A stretch of DNA of 54,658 bases from Bacteroidia bacterium (GTDB lineage Bacteria; Bacteroidota; Bacteroidia; NS11-12g; UBA9320), in assembly GCA_017857855.1 (NCBI GenBank), contig JAFMCI010000012.1, positions 1 through 54,658 of the forward strand. Direction: 5' to 3'. A program made the position numbers and the translations under genes. Each line of letters begins with the position of its first letter. Position 1 is the first letter of the stretch. The notes below the pieces were generated by a model. It was not told where the DNA came from, did not search any database, and was given only the letters and a program-made list of their open reading frames with translations. Positions 54,531 to 54,658 of the stretch are shown here, piece by piece.

Positions 54531-54658
54531 CTAAAAATCATAAGAAAAACCCGCAGTTACAATTCCAAAATGTAGCCAATTTTTGACATATCCGTCGCTT
54601 GGCGGTCTTGAGTCATTAGACGTACCTACGGCTCCACCTCCTAAGTATCTTAGGTTTA
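54531..54658 (-). CDS. C-terminal fragment of an outer-membrane beta-barrel protein
   Basis: The last 41 codons of a minus-strand gene enter from the right edge. The readable end (NLRYLGGGAVGTSNDS, then WLHFGIVTAGFSYDF) is a beta-strand pair finishing on Phe, the usual last residue of outer-membrane barrels. The family cannot be named from so little. The 182 bp between this and the 53803-54348 gene holds nothing recognised. Confidence 0.6.
   Translation of the reverse strand, partial: NLRYLGGGAVGTSNDSRPPSDGYVKNWLHFGIVTAGFSYDF

Overview
The window is from a member of the Bacteroidota (AT-rich; flavobacterial or related lineage inferred). The evidence is a GldH gliding lipoprotein, at least four secreted proteins with type IX secretion (T9SS) C-terminal sorting domains, TonB-dependent receptors, MenB (menaquinone), TAnnTTTG-type promoters, and frequent TTG starts with little use of Shine-Dalgarno sites.

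Region 1 (1-4584) is accessory. On the minus strand a tyrosine recombinase with an IntI-like C-terminus (2477-3595) is followed by two single-gene units: a membrane protein (1510-2286) and a T9SS-exported esterase (110-1300). They are separated by three long imperfect palindromes (6-89, 1370-1502, 2330-2459) that resemble integron attC sites. The 5' end of each unit is complementary to its own 3' boundary and not to its neighbour's, which is the signature of integron gene cassettes. I read this as a chromosomal 'reverse' integron-like platform, and the array runs off the left edge. A zinc-ribbon gene (3707) and a doubtful small gene (4317) follow.

Region 2 (4585-17354) holds kynureninase, a three-gene operon of envelope proteins, a Zn/Mn ABC transporter operon (troABCD-like, one permease fused to a DtxR-like regulator), a TonB receptor/HmuY-like lipoprotein pair, Mpl for murein recycling, and a radical SAM protein.

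Region 3 (17355-25245) has a heptanucleotide tandem repeat in front of a secreted protein (possible phase variation), a large PKD/T9SS surface protein, a second zinc-ribbon protein, an MscS channel, a beta-lactamase-fold lipoprotein, a small barrel, a TerB-like protein, a strong terminator and an ALDH7-type dehydrogenase.

Region 4 (25478-35566) is mostly housekeeping: aminopeptidase P, rpmH-rnpA-(unknown)-yidD, a CtpA protease/TSUP/degenerate M28 operon, metF-rsgA, DUF2452 and a glutathione peroxidase lipoprotein.

Region 5 (35615-54658) has an M1 aminopeptidase with T9SS tail, a MuiA-family protein, gldH, lpdA, an ECF sigma factor with a membrane-anchored barrel partner, a beta-helix/PKD surface protein, monomeric isocitrate dehydrogenase, a TPP riboswitch controlling a TonB receptor (predicted thiamine uptake), DUF2461, an Ala-rich lipoprotein, tRNA-Pro(GGG), thioredoxin, menB, a membrane protein and a partial outer-membrane protein at the right edge.
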